A stretch of DNA of 37,273 nucleotides from Polyangium fumosum. Its GTDB lineage: Bacteria > Myxococcota_A > Polyangia > Polyangiales > Polyangiaceae. Made by a program: the position numbers and the translations under genes. The number at the start of each line of letters is the position of its first letter. Within the stretch, counting starts at the first letter, position 1. This document shows positions 8,801-16,077 of this stretch, piece by piece. The notes beneath the pieces are model-generated. The model saw nothing but the letters and a program-made list of their open reading frames with translations, did no database searches and had not been told where the DNA came from. The DNA is taken from the NCBI RefSeq assembly GCF_005144585.1, contig NZ_SSMQ01000097.1, positions 1 to 37,273 of the forward strand, written 5' to 3'.

Positions 8801-9714
8801 TCGGCGGCTACAGCTATCAGTACCAGTCGGCGGGCGTGTATTCGCTGATCCCGAACACGTATGGCGGCAAGGTGCCTGCGGGGACGTACGACGTGCTCTA
8901 TCGGCGGGGCTGGGGGTCGAGCGGGAATACGGTGTCGCGCACGCTCGTGACGGCCACGCACGTCAATGGGTATCGGATCCTGGCGACGGACGTGACGCTG
9001 TCGGCAGGGGCGAATACGCTGGACGTGAACATCCCGGTGGCGAGCGTGAGCGGGACGATCACGCTCGCGGGCGCGGCGCTGCCGGCGACGAACACGGATT
9101 ACGACGGCGCGGACATCTACCTCGTGGCGAAGGACACGAAGGCAGCGCATTACCTCGGCGGCTACAGCTATCAGTACCAGTCGGCGGGCGTGTATTCGTT
9201 GATCCCGAACACGTACGGCGGCAAGGTGCCTGCGGGCACGTACGACGTGCTCTATCGTCGTGGCTGGGGGTCGAGCGGGAACACGGTGTCGCGTACGCTT
9301 CCGGCGGCCACGCACGTGAATGGCTACCGGATTCTGGCGATGAACGTCACGCTCGCGGCGGGCGCGAATACGCTGCACGTGGACATCCCCGTGTCGAACG
9401 TGAGCGGGACGATCACGCTCGGGGGCGTGGCGCTGCCGGCGACGAACACGGATTATGACGGCGCGGACATCTACCTCGTGGCGAAAGACACGCAAGCCGC
9501 GCATTACATCGGCGGCTACAGCTACCAGTACCAGTCGGCGGGCGTGTATTCGCTGATCCCGAACACCTACGGCGGCAAGGTGCCTTCGGGGACGTACGAC
9601 GTGCTCTATCGGCGGGGCTGGGGGTCGAGCGGGAATACGGTGTCGCGCACGCTCGTGACGGCCACGCACGTCAATGGGTACCGGCTTCTGGATCGATGCA
9701 TGACGACGCCTTGA
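5842..9714 (+). CDS. Giant EGF-repeat lipoprotein with six 118-residue tandem repeats
   Basis: 1290 residues if started at 5842 (alternatives 5833 and 5848). A signal peptide ends in VALGCGDD, a lipobox-like site, so it is probably an exported lipoprotein. Residues about 20-60 are an Asp/Glu/Pro linker. Residues about 76-385 hold about seven Cys-rich EGF-like modules alternating between two types (SGHGxC...GGYHSDGNGGC and PNPC...PGYHD). Next comes a Cys-rich region of 'CDDxNxCTxD' type. From residue 589 six nearly identical 118-residue repeats follow (SGTITLGG, YDGADIYLVAKDT, GGYSYQYQS, GTYDVLYRRGWGSSGN), probably beta-sandwich units like carboxypeptidase-regulatory domains. The last repeat is cut short and ends LDRCMTTP. 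An adhesive or surface role is inferred. A strong hairpin follows the stop. Confidence 0.85.
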   Translation: MRMRPSTGLLPTLIVFLALVALGCGDDGGIPPSPVDAGRDVTETPDASEPDASEPDAGCPPGSYPDGGVCVLEGSCQNNPCGEHGTCDDSSGSALCTCAEGWAGATCASCDAAGGYHDDGSGGCTTDPCVPDPCISPDRVCDGSSGSAQCVCKPGTHDERGVCVEDKTCLPTTCSGHGSCNDEGGEAVCMCDVGWSGSACDACDDAGGYHSDGNGGCTTDPCLPNPCVAPHASVCTVEGGSPVCGCDPGYHDQNGACVIDEVCTPSTCSGHGACVVEGGHVVCTCDAGFAGDACDTCDAAGGYHSDGNGGCTTDPCLPNPCDMPNKTVCAGEGASFVCTCEPGYHDDGNGGCTDDPCTPNVCLVMNQACQVVGGMAQCYTPMCDDQNPCTVDAVVGGSCQHTPLANGTACQTSLCIVDQACQAGVCAGGSPRVCDDGNACTDDSCDLAVGCVATNDNTNVPDDGVACTIDKCAGGLASHTTSNAACDDGSWCTGAEVCAPLQAGADAEGCVHVNVPQKPVSISPCVSYGACDEATKSFPPVFASPGSTCNDGIPCTSGDVCDAQGACKGTASIGCDGGACATTHPGTGDVNIPVGVVSGTITLGGAPLPATNNDYDGADIYLVAKDTKAAHYLGGYSYQYQSVGVYSLIPNTYGGKVVAGVYDVLYRRGWGSSGNTVSRTLSTATHVNGYRILAKDVVIGAGESKLDVNIPVASVSGTITLGGAALPATNTDYDGADIYLVAKDTGAAHYLGGYSYQYQSAGVYSLIPNMYGGKVVAGVYDVLYRRGWGSSGNTVSRTLPAATHVNGYRILATDVTLSAGANTLDVNIPVASVSGTITLAGAALPATNTDYDGADIYLVAKDTKAAHYLGGYSYQYQSAGVYSLIPNTYGGKVPAGTYDVLYRRGWGSSGNTVSRTLPAATHVNGYRILATDVTLSAGANTLDVNIPVASVSGTITLGGAALPATNTDYDGADIYLVAKDTKAAHYLGGYSYQYQSAGVYSLIPNTYGGKVPAGTYDVLYRRGWGSSGNTVSRTLVTATHVNGYRILATDVTLSAGANTLDVNIPVASVSGTITLAGAALPATNTDYDGADIYLVAKDTKAAHYLGGYSYQYQSAGVYSLIPNTYGGKVPAGTYDVLYRRGWGSSGNTVSRTLPAATHVNGYRILAMNVTLAAGANTLHVDIPVSNVSGTITLGGVALPATNTDYDGADIYLVAKDTQAAHYIGGYSYQYQSAGVYSLIPNTYGGKVPSGTYDVLYRRGWGSSGNTVSRTLVTATHVNGYRLLDRCMTTP
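7606..9714 (+). repeat. Six in-frame 354-bp tandem repeats
   Basis: Units start at 7606, 7960, 8314, 8668, 9022 and 9376, exactly 354 bp apart, so the reading frame is kept. The copies differ at only a few positions, also at silent sites, which points to recent duplication or gene conversion. Small differences are shared in patterns (VVAG versus PAG; TLPAA versus TLVTA; LGG versus LAG). Units 4 and 6 share TLVTA, and units 1 and 2 share VVAG. The sixth unit is about 15 bp short of full length. Confidence 0.95.
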
Positions 9715-9725
9715 AGGAGCAACGA

Positions 9726-9753
9726 ACCCCGGGGGCGTAGAAGCCCCCGGGGT
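9726..9753. terminator. Bidirectional terminator hairpin between convergent genes
   Basis: A perfect 11-bp stem (ACCCCGGGGGC / GCCCCCGGGGT) with a 6-nt loop lies 11 nt after the EGF-lipoprotein stop and 6 nt from the stop of the minus-strand radical SAM gene. There is no T-tract on either side, so termination would rely on the very stable stem or on Rho. Confidence 0.7.
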
Positions 9754-9759
9754 CGAGCG

Positions 9760-12700
9760 TCACCCCACCCGATCCCGGAGCGGCACCGAAGCCACGCGCT
9801 TCGGCTCGGCGGCCCGATCGAAGGGCGCGCCCGCGGCCTCCAGCGCCGTGATCGCCTCCGCCGCGAGCCGCATCGCACGAACGCCATCCTCCGCCGATAC
9901 CTTCGGCCGATCGCCCCGGACGACGCTCTCCCGGAACGCGACGAGCAGGCGCGCGAGGTCGCCTCCACGCGGCGGCGTGCGGGTCCGTTTGCCTCCGGCG
10001 TCGCTCACCTCCACGAGGTCACGTCCTTCCGAGCGTATCCAGGACAAACGCCTTCCATCGGCGAGGCGCGCGCGCACTTCGAGGGCGTCCGCGGCCTCGG
10101 CGAGCAAGAGCTCGATCGTGACGTCCGGCTGCGAGGGACCGGCGCCTCGCGCGCGCAAGGTCACGCGCTCGGGCCGACCGCCGCCCTTGGCCGTGGCCTT
10201 TCGGATGCGGAGGTCCTCGCCTGCCACGGCGTGTGCGACGTCGCCGAGGTGGATCAAGAGTTCGTAGAGCGCCGTGCGCGACCACGCGTGCAAGCTCGCG
10301 GGCGAGGTGGCCGTGGCCCGGTGAACGACCTCGATTTCGAGAGGACGATCGGGCCCTTTTTGATCCGCGAGCACCGTGAGGATCTCTTCGAGCCCGCCCG
10401 CCGTGCGGAGCTGCTGCGCCACCGTGATGCGCTCGTTTGCCTCGGCGGCGAGCGCTTCGGCCTCGGCGAGGTTCGCGCCGAGCGGTTTTTCCACGAGGCA
10501 GGGGAGCCCGCGCGAAAGCGCGTCGCGCGTGATGTCCGCGTGCTGCCGCGTGCTCGTGGCGACGATCACCGCGTCGATCGGGGTCCGCTCGCAGATTTCG
10601 GCGAGCGTGCGCGCGCGGGGCACGTCGGCCGCGATCTCCGGCAGATCCTTGTCCGGCGCGTGCGGGGAGGTGATGCCGGCGAGGACGAACCCGCCCGCTT
10701 GTTCCAGCGCCGCCGCGAAGGCGAGGCCCCGCCGGCCCGTGCCGACGATCGCGACACGGACGGCGCGCGGCGCGGGGGAGGTTTGGGCCACGGGCAGGTG
10801 GATACGCTCGCGCGGCGCTTCCGGGAGCGGGATGTCGTCGCTCCGCGGGATGCGGCCGTCGCCGAAGCGGAGTTCGTCGAGGCGGTCGATCCCCGGCCGA
10901 AACCGCGCGATGCGGGGCTCGGTGAGGCAACGCTCGGGCGTGATTTTCTCGCCCGGGATGGCCCGGAGCTCGCCCGTGCCGAAGACCGCCGCATAAGGCT
11001 TCCATACGCCCGTGCAGACAAGGTCGAAGCGGCAATCGGCGCAGGCCGGGCCTTTCTGCTTTTGCGGGAGGTCCTCCGTCAGCGCGCCGCTGAGCGAGAC
11101 GAGCACGTCGCTCCACGGCATCATCTCTTCGAGCTGGCACGGCGGCACGCCCTGGCGCGAGCCCACCACGACCTCGACGCCGAGCTCGTTTGCCCGCGCG
11201 ATCGCGCGCTTCAGGTAGGGCATGACGTCCGAGAAGCGGGGCACGTGGTCGGCGAGGCGCTCGAGGGCCTTGTATTGCGGCGTGACGTACGCGAAGGAGA
11301 TGCCGATCCGCGCGCCGAACGCGGCGTGCATCCACTCGACGAAGCGCACGAGGTGCCGATAGTTCTGCGCGGAGACGACGTGGTTCACGTCGAGCCGGAG
11401 CGCCTCGTGGCGCGCGAAGAGGTGGAGCGCCCGCACCGTCCGGGCGTGGTCACCCATCTTTCGGGTTTGCAGCCGCGCGAGCGCCTCGTCATGCGCGTGC
11501 AGCGAGACGAAGACGTTCGTGAGGCCCGCCCGGACGAGGGCGTCGACCTTCTCCGGTTTGTCGAGGAGCACCGCATTCGTGACGAGCTCGATGCTGCGGA
11601 CGCCGGTCCGCTTGGCCACGGACACGTAATCGACGAGGTGGCGCGAGAGCGTGGGTTCGCCGCCGCTGAACGAGATTTGCTCGACCCCCGTCCGGCCGAG
11701 GCGCGCGATCCGCCGCATCATCCGGCCCGGATCCTCCTCCACGTTGTGGGAGGTCTCGTTCGCGCTGCAGAACCAACAATCCTGGTTGCAATGGACCGTC
11801 GGGCGGAGGACCGTGAAAAACGCCGCGCGCGCCGCGCTCTTGCGGGTCTCGTCCCAGCGCTCGCGCGGGCGTTGCTGCGGGGCGCGCGGCAAGGGGGACA
11901 AGCCCGCGGCGCCGTGCGTGGAGAGGTAGAGCGTGGTCGTGCCCGGGCAGGCGCGCGAGGCGCCGCAGGCGTCGCAGGCCGGCGCGAGGGAGGAGGTGGC
12001 GTGGCGCGGCATGGGACGGCCGCCGCGATCGGCGAGCAAACGCTCGGGGACGTCGATGCCGCCGTCCGGGGTCTTGGCGGCGACGGCGCAGAGCGGGATC
12101 CCGTCGCGCTCGGTCAACGTGATTTCGAGCCCTTTTTCTCGGGCAAACCCGATCGCCGCGAGGAGCCTGTCCCGCGTTCGATCCCAGCGCGGCGGCGCGA
12201 GCTCGCGCGGCGCGCGTCCATCCACCGGCCGGAGCGCGGACGGCGCGTAGAGGCGGACACGACGCGCGCTCGGCGCGACGCCCGCGAGGAGCGTGATCAG
12301 CCCGCGGAGGTCCTGGATCGAGGGATCGAGCACCGGGATCTCGAAGACGAGGTCGAGCCCCGTCGCCGCGATGGCGCCGAGGCCCGCGAGGCCCGCGGAG
12401 AACGCGCCTCGCACGCGGGCGATCGCGTCGTGCACGGCCGCTCGGTCGCTCGCGAGGAAAAACACGACGCCCGAGAGGCCCGCCGCGCGGAGCTCGTCGG
12501 CGCGCCCCTCGGCGGCGTAGGCCACGCCGTTCGTCCGCGCATACACCGCGCCCCAGCCCGCGTCGCGCGCGTTCTGCACGATCGCGCGCAGATCCTTCAG
12601 ACGTGAAGCTTCGCCGCGCAGCTCGAGCACGCCGCCGCCACGACGGAGCTCGCGCTGCTGCGCTCCTTCGTCCGGCGGCTTGCCTCGGCAATCACAGACG

Positions 12701-12768
12701 GGGCAGGCGAGGTTGCAGCCCTCGGCGAGCAGGAGGCTCGTGTCGGTCGTGCCGGCGCGGGGGCTCAT
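9760..12768 (-). CDS. Twin radical SAM protein fused to a Gfo/Idh/MocA oxidoreductase
   Basis: 1002 residues from the ATG at 12768; an ATG at 12780 is also possible. Module 1 has a CX3CX2C cluster (Cys18, 22, 25), but the usual GGEPT is replaced by RGEAS. It ends with GIPLC and a Cx2Cx5C triad (Cys265, 268, 274). Module 2 has CX3CX2C (Cys327, 331, 334), an intact SGGEPT, GVPPC, and Cx2Cx5C (Cys576, 579, 585). Each Cys-then-triad set could hold an auxiliary FeS cluster of twitch type. From about residue 667 follows a Gfo/Idh/MocA dehydrogenase: Rossmann motif VGTGRRG, then EKPLGANL with the conserved EKP lysine. Modules 1 and 2 align end to end with the divergent gene at 12839. The product should combine radical chemistry with NAD(P)-linked oxidation on an unknown substrate, perhaps a sugar or cyclitol (inference). 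Confidence 0.85.
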   Translation of the reverse strand: MSPRAGTTDTSLLLAEGCNLACPVCDCRGKPPDEGAQQRELRRGGGVLELRGEASRLKDLRAIVQNARDAGWGAVYARTNGVAYAAEGRADELRAAGLSGVVFFLASDRAAVHDAIARVRGAFSAGLAGLGAIAATGLDLVFEIPVLDPSIQDLRGLITLLAGVAPSARRVRLYAPSALRPVDGRAPRELAPPRWDRTRDRLLAAIGFAREKGLEITLTERDGIPLCAVAAKTPDGGIDVPERLLADRGGRPMPRHATSSLAPACDACGASRACPGTTTLYLSTHGAAGLSPLPRAPQQRPRERWDETRKSAARAAFFTVLRPTVHCNQDCWFCSANETSHNVEEDPGRMMRRIARLGRTGVEQISFSGGEPTLSRHLVDYVSVAKRTGVRSIELVTNAVLLDKPEKVDALVRAGLTNVFVSLHAHDEALARLQTRKMGDHARTVRALHLFARHEALRLDVNHVVSAQNYRHLVRFVEWMHAAFGARIGISFAYVTPQYKALERLADHVPRFSDVMPYLKRAIARANELGVEVVVGSRQGVPPCQLEEMMPWSDVLVSLSGALTEDLPQKQKGPACADCRFDLVCTGVWKPYAAVFGTGELRAIPGEKITPERCLTEPRIARFRPGIDRLDELRFGDGRIPRSDDIPLPEAPRERIHLPVAQTSPAPRAVRVAIVGTGRRGLAFAAALEQAGGFVLAGITSPHAPDKDLPEIAADVPRARTLAEICERTPIDAVIVATSTRQHADITRDALSRGLPCLVEKPLGANLAEAEALAAEANERITVAQQLRTAGGLEEILTVLADQKGPDRPLEIEVVHRATATSPASLHAWSRTALYELLIHLGDVAHAVAGEDLRIRKATAKGGGRPERVTLRARGAGPSQPDVTIELLLAEAADALEVRARLADGRRLSWIRSEGRDLVEVSDAGGKRTRTPPRGGDLARLLVAFRESVVRGDRPKVSAEDGVRAMRLAAEAITALEAAGAPFDRAAEPKRVASVPLRDRVG

Positions 12769-12825
12769 GGGAGAGCGCATTGTTCGCCGTGGGAGACGCC
12801 GCGCGCAAGAGGAACGGGCTTGGGG

Positions 12826-12831
12826 TACCAT
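12826..12831 (+). promoter_or_regulatory. -10-like hexamer TACCAT, predicted leaderless start at 12839
   Basis: TACCAT ends 7 nt before the ATG at 12839. An earlier in-frame ATG at 12830 overlaps the hexamer. The spacing matches five other genes in the window. No convincing -35 is visible. The region is only 70 nt wide and is shared with the divergent gene at 12768. Confidence 0.45.
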
Positions 12832-12838
12832 GACCACG

Positions 12839-14659
12839 ATGCGCGTCGCGCGGGTGCTCACGAACGAGACCTGCAACCAGGGTTGCGGGTTCTGCTCGGC
12901 GCGAAGGCCGGTCGAACGGCCCGATTTCGTCCGCTCCGCGGCCGTGCTCGCTCGCATCGACGAGGCGCTCGCCAAGGGCACACGCGAGGTCGTGCTGACG
13001 GGCGGCGAGCCCACGATGCGCCGGGATCTCGCGGCGCTCGTCCGCCACGCCCGCGCGCGCGGCGCCGAGCGCGTCGTGCTGGAGACGAACGCGTCGCTCG
13101 TCACGGAGAGCCTCGCGCGCGCGCTCGCCGACGCGGGTCTCTCGGTCGCGCGCGTGCACGTGCCGGCGTTTGGCCCCGAGGCGGACGGGATCACGCGCGA
13201 CGAGGGCGGGTTCTCCGCCGCGCTCACGGGCGCGCGTGCCCTCGCCGCCGCGGGGATCCCGCTGGAGATCACGACGCCGGTCGTTCGGAACAACCTCGAT
13301 CTCGTCGCCGCGATCCCGGGCGGCGTGCGCGCGGCGAACCTCCCGGCCTCGCGCCTCCTCGCGTCCATCCCCGTGGAGGCGCCCGATCCTGCGACGCTCG
13401 CGCCTCTCGAAGGCGCCGCGCGTGCGCTCGAACGGCTCGATCAGGCCGCGCGGGAGGCCGGCATCCCGCTCTCGCTCGACCCCGGCGCGGCCATCCCTCC
13501 GTGCTCGTTCGAGCGGCCCGCGCGCCTCGCGCACCTCTACGCGCTGAACCCCGGCGGCGTGAATCGCCCGGGCCACGAGCGCGTGCCCGCGTGCGGAGCG
13601 TGTGTCGTTTCGGATCGTTGTCCCGGCGTGCCGCGCGCGCTCCTCGCGCGGGAGACCACGTCCGCCTTCCGGCCTCTCACGGAGGACCGGGTTCGCCGCA
13701 AGCTCACGGTGATCTCGTCGGTGCGCGAGCAGATCGATCGCGAGCTCGTGACCCGCGACGTCCACCGCGCGCCCGACGGCCGGCTCGTGCCTTCGCACAT
13801 CGTGCGCATCCAGTTTCAGTGCAACCAGGCCTGCGATTTTTGCTTCGTCTCCACGCACCTGCCGGCGCCCGAGGACGAGGCCGTGCGCCGCGCGATCCTC
13901 GAGATCGCGCACGCCGGTGGTGTGCTGCAAGTCTCGGGCGGCGAGCCGACCTTGAACGGGCGTCTCCACGCGTACGTCGCGCTCGCGAAACGGGAAGGGG
14001 CGATGGCGGTGGAGCTGCAGACGAACGCGGTGCGCCTCGGGGAGCCGGGCCGCGCGCGCGAGCTCGAAGAGGCCGGGCTCGACGTGGCGTTCGTGTCGCT
14101 GCACGGGTCGCGCGCGGAGATTTCGGACATGATCACGCGGGCGCCGGGCACGTTCGAGAAGACGGCGCGGGGGCTCGACGCGCTCGCGCAGACGAAGATC
14201 CGCGTGCGGCTGAACTTCGTCTTTTGCGCGCCGAACCTGGCGGATTTCCCGGACTTCGTGCGGCTCGTCGCGGCGCGCTGGCCGGCCGCGGAGATCAACG
14301 TCTCCGTCGTCGGGGCGTTCACGGACCTCGTGCCCCGCACGGAGAGCTTGATCCCGCGGTACACGGATCTGCTGCCTGTGATGCGCGAGGGCCTCGGGAT
14401 CGCGCGCGCGGCCGGGATCCCGGTGCTCGGCTTCGAGTCGATGTGCGGGATCCCGCTCTGCCTCGCGCCCGTCGATCCACGCGGGTTCTTCGACCTCGCC
14501 GAGATCCCGAGCGGGCACGACGGCGGCGAGTTTGTCCGCGCAGAAGCGTGCGGGCGGTGTGAACTTTCGGCGCGTTGCTTCGGCCTGCGGCGCAGCTACG
14601 CCGAGCTTCATGGAACCAGCGAGGCGCGGGCGATCGTGCGGGGGGCCGAAATCGGCTGA
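12839..14659 (+). CDS. Twin radical SAM protein with two auxiliary-cluster motifs
   Basis: 606 residues from the ATG at 12839 (609 if started at 12830). Module 1 has CX3CX2C at Cys12, 16, 19, then TGGEPT, IPPC, and a Cx2Cx5C triad (Cys252, 255, 261). Module 2 has CX3CX2C at Cys328, 332, 335, SGGEPT, a CGIPLC motif, and Cx2Cx5C (Cys571, 574, 580). Both modules look complete for binding SAM and a [4Fe-4S] cluster, and each has a four-Cys set suitable for an auxiliary cluster. It is a paralogue of the first 600 residues of the divergent protein at 9760-12768, with the second CX3CX2C at almost the same position (327 versus 328). The two genes probably share a promoter region and act together. No precursor peptide gene was seen beside them. 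The PFK-2-like gene starts 46 nt downstream. Confidence 0.85.
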   Translation: MRVARVLTNETCNQGCGFCSARRPVERPDFVRSAAVLARIDEALAKGTREVVLTGGEPTMRRDLAALVRHARARGAERVVLETNASLVTESLARALADAGLSVARVHVPAFGPEADGITRDEGGFSAALTGARALAAAGIPLEITTPVVRNNLDLVAAIPGGVRAANLPASRLLASIPVEAPDPATLAPLEGAARALERLDQAAREAGIPLSLDPGAAIPPCSFERPARLAHLYALNPGGVNRPGHERVPACGACVVSDRCPGVPRALLARETTSAFRPLTEDRVRRKLTVISSVREQIDRELVTRDVHRAPDGRLVPSHIVRIQFQCNQACDFCFVSTHLPAPEDEAVRRAILEIAHAGGVLQVSGGEPTLNGRLHAYVALAKREGAMAVELQTNAVRLGEPGRARELEEAGLDVAFVSLHGSRAEISDMITRAPGTFEKTARGLDALAQTKIRVRLNFVFCAPNLADFPDFVRLVAARWPAAEINVSVVGAFTDLVPRTESLIPRYTDLLPVMREGLGIARAAGIPVLGFESMCGIPLCLAPVDPRGFFDLAEIPSGHDGGEFVRAEACGRCELSARCFGLRRSYAELHGTSEARAIVRGAEIG

Positions 14660-14705
14660 CGCCTCCGTCCGCGGTTCGTGCTTCCCCCTTCCCTCGTAGG
14701 GCGGT

Positions 14706-15995
14706 ATGGAGCGTGCCGTGTCGGGGGTACGGAGCAAAAGGGTGCCGGGCGAGCGAGACAAGGCCACGACCGTTCTGTCCATGGTCGGCCTCCCTGCGCG
14801 GGGAAAGACGTACATCGGGCGCCGCGTGGCGCGTTACCTGAGCTGGCTCGGTCATCCGACCCGCGTGTTCAACGTGGGGAGCTACCGGCGCCGGCAGATC
14901 GGCGCGAGCCAGCCTGCCGACTTCTTCGCGCCGTCGAACAAGGAAGGCCGGCAGGTCCTGCACGACCTCGCCATGACGGCGCTCGATGACATGCTCGTCT
15001 GGCTGCGCGAGGGCGGCGAGGTCGGCATCTTCGACGCGACGAACAGCACGAAGGAGCGCAGGCGCCTCGTCGAGGAGCGGTGCCGCAAGGAGGGGCTGCC
15101 GGTCGTCTTCATCGAGTCGTTCTGCAACGACCCGGGGGTGATCGAGGCGAACGTCCGCGATACGAAGCTCAAGTCGCCGGACTACGTCGACATGGATCCG
15201 GACGCGGCGGCGCAGGACTTCCTGCGGCGCATCGCCCACTACGAGAGCATGTACGAGACGCTCGAGGATCCGAACCAGAGCTACATCAAGATCATCGACG
15301 TCGGCCGTCAGGTGATCCTGAACCGGATCCACGGCTACCTGCCCGCGCGTCTCGCGCCGTTGCTCATCGACCTGCACGTCTCGCCGCGCCCGATCTGGCT
15401 GACGCGGCACGGGCAAAGCGACTACAACCGGCACGGCCGCATCGGCGGTGATCCCGAGCTCTCCCCGGCGGGTGAGGAGTACGCGAAGCACCTGGCGGAG
15501 TTCGTTCGGAAAAACGCGCCGCGGGATCAAGAGGTGTCGGTCTGGACGAGCACGCTGCGGCGGACGATCCAGACGGCGACGAAGATCACGCGGTCACCGC
15601 GGACCTGGCGGGCGCTCGACGAGATCGACGCGGGCGTTTGCGACGGGATGACGTACGACCAGGTGCGGATCGAGATGCCGGACGTGTGGGCTGCGCGGAG
15701 CGCGGACAAATTCCGGTATCGATATCCGCGGGGCGAGTCGTACGAGGACGTGATCCAGCGGCTCGACCCGGTGATCATCCAGCTCGAACGTCAGCGCTCG
15801 CCGACCTTGGTGATCGCGCACCAGGCGGTGCTCCGGGCGATTTACGCGTACCTGATGGACCGGCCGCCGGGTGAGTGCCCGTCGATCAGCGTGCCGTTGC
15901 ACACGGTGATTCAGTTGACGCCGACGGCGTACGGCTGCGAAGAGAAACGATTCGCGCTGCCGCCGAACGTGGAGGATCAGGGGGCGGGGGGATAG
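14706..15995 (+). CDS. 6-phosphofructo-2-kinase / fructose-2,6-bisphosphatase, eukaryote-like
   Basis: 429 residues from the ATG at 14706. A GTG at 14718 lies 7 nt after TATGGA and is an alternative start. The kinase half has the P-loop GLPARGKT (residues 28-35) followed by RYLSWLGHPTRVFNVGSYRR, which as I remember it is almost word for word the animal/fungal PFKFB motif. FDATNSTKERR follows. The phosphatase half has the RHG motif LTRHGQSDYN (His235), DEIDAGVCDGMTYDQV and the second His in VIAHQAVLRAIYAYLMD (His372), again as in eukaryotic enzymes. The family makes and degrades fructose 2,6-bisphosphate, a glycolytic effector long regarded as eukaryotic. Both catalytic halves appear intact. 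Whether the host has a Fru-2,6-P2-responsive target is unknown from this window. Confidence 0.9.
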   Translation: MERAVSGVRSKRVPGERDKATTVLSMVGLPARGKTYIGRRVARYLSWLGHPTRVFNVGSYRRRQIGASQPADFFAPSNKEGRQVLHDLAMTALDDMLVWLREGGEVGIFDATNSTKERRRLVEERCRKEGLPVVFIESFCNDPGVIEANVRDTKLKSPDYVDMDPDAAAQDFLRRIAHYESMYETLEDPNQSYIKIIDVGRQVILNRIHGYLPARLAPLLIDLHVSPRPIWLTRHGQSDYNRHGRIGGDPELSPAGEEYAKHLAEFVRKNAPRDQEVSVWTSTLRRTIQTATKITRSPRTWRALDEIDAGVCDGMTYDQVRIEMPDVWAARSADKFRYRYPRGESYEDVIQRLDPVIIQLERQRSPTLVIAHQAVLRAIYAYLMDRPPGECPSISVPLHTVIQLTPTAYGCEEKRFALPPNVEDQGAGG

Positions 15996-16032
15996 GTTTT
16001 ACCAAGGAAACCATTCCCCCGGCATCGTTTGC

Positions 16033-16061
16033 CACGCCGTGAGGTCGTTTGGAGCGGCGTG
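16033..16061. terminator. Possible bidirectional hairpin between convergent genes
   Basis: Arms CACGCCG (16033-16039) and CGGCGTG (16055-16061) form a 7-bp stem with a 15-nt loop in the 82-nt gap between the PFK-2-like gene and the minus-strand gene ending at 16078. A smaller GGTTT/AAACC pair lies at 15996-16012. No T-tract. Confidence 0.35.
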
Positions 16062-16077
16062 CGGCACGGCTTGGCCC

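Noticed and set aside
5527-9669. Uninterrupted minus-strand open frame of 1380 codons opposite the EGF-repeat lipoprotein
   Set aside because: It is an Arg/His/Val-rich mirror of the plus-strand codon bias and its repeats, with no start signal, no domain and poor coding statistics. The plus-strand product has signal peptide and domains.
10231-12606. Plus-strand open frame of 791 codons opposite the radical SAM fusion gene
   Set aside because: Arg/Glu-rich shadow. The minus strand carries complete catalytic motifs in one frame.
12692-14815. Minus-strand open frame of 707 codons opposite the second radical SAM gene
   Set aside because: Antisense shadow of strong GC3 bias without recognisable motifs.
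4010-15995. One natural-product cluster joining the halogenase and the radical SAM genes
   Set aside because: They are separated by a surface lipoprotein gene and a strong terminator and lie on different strands, with no NRPS, PKS, transporter or precursor peptide between them.
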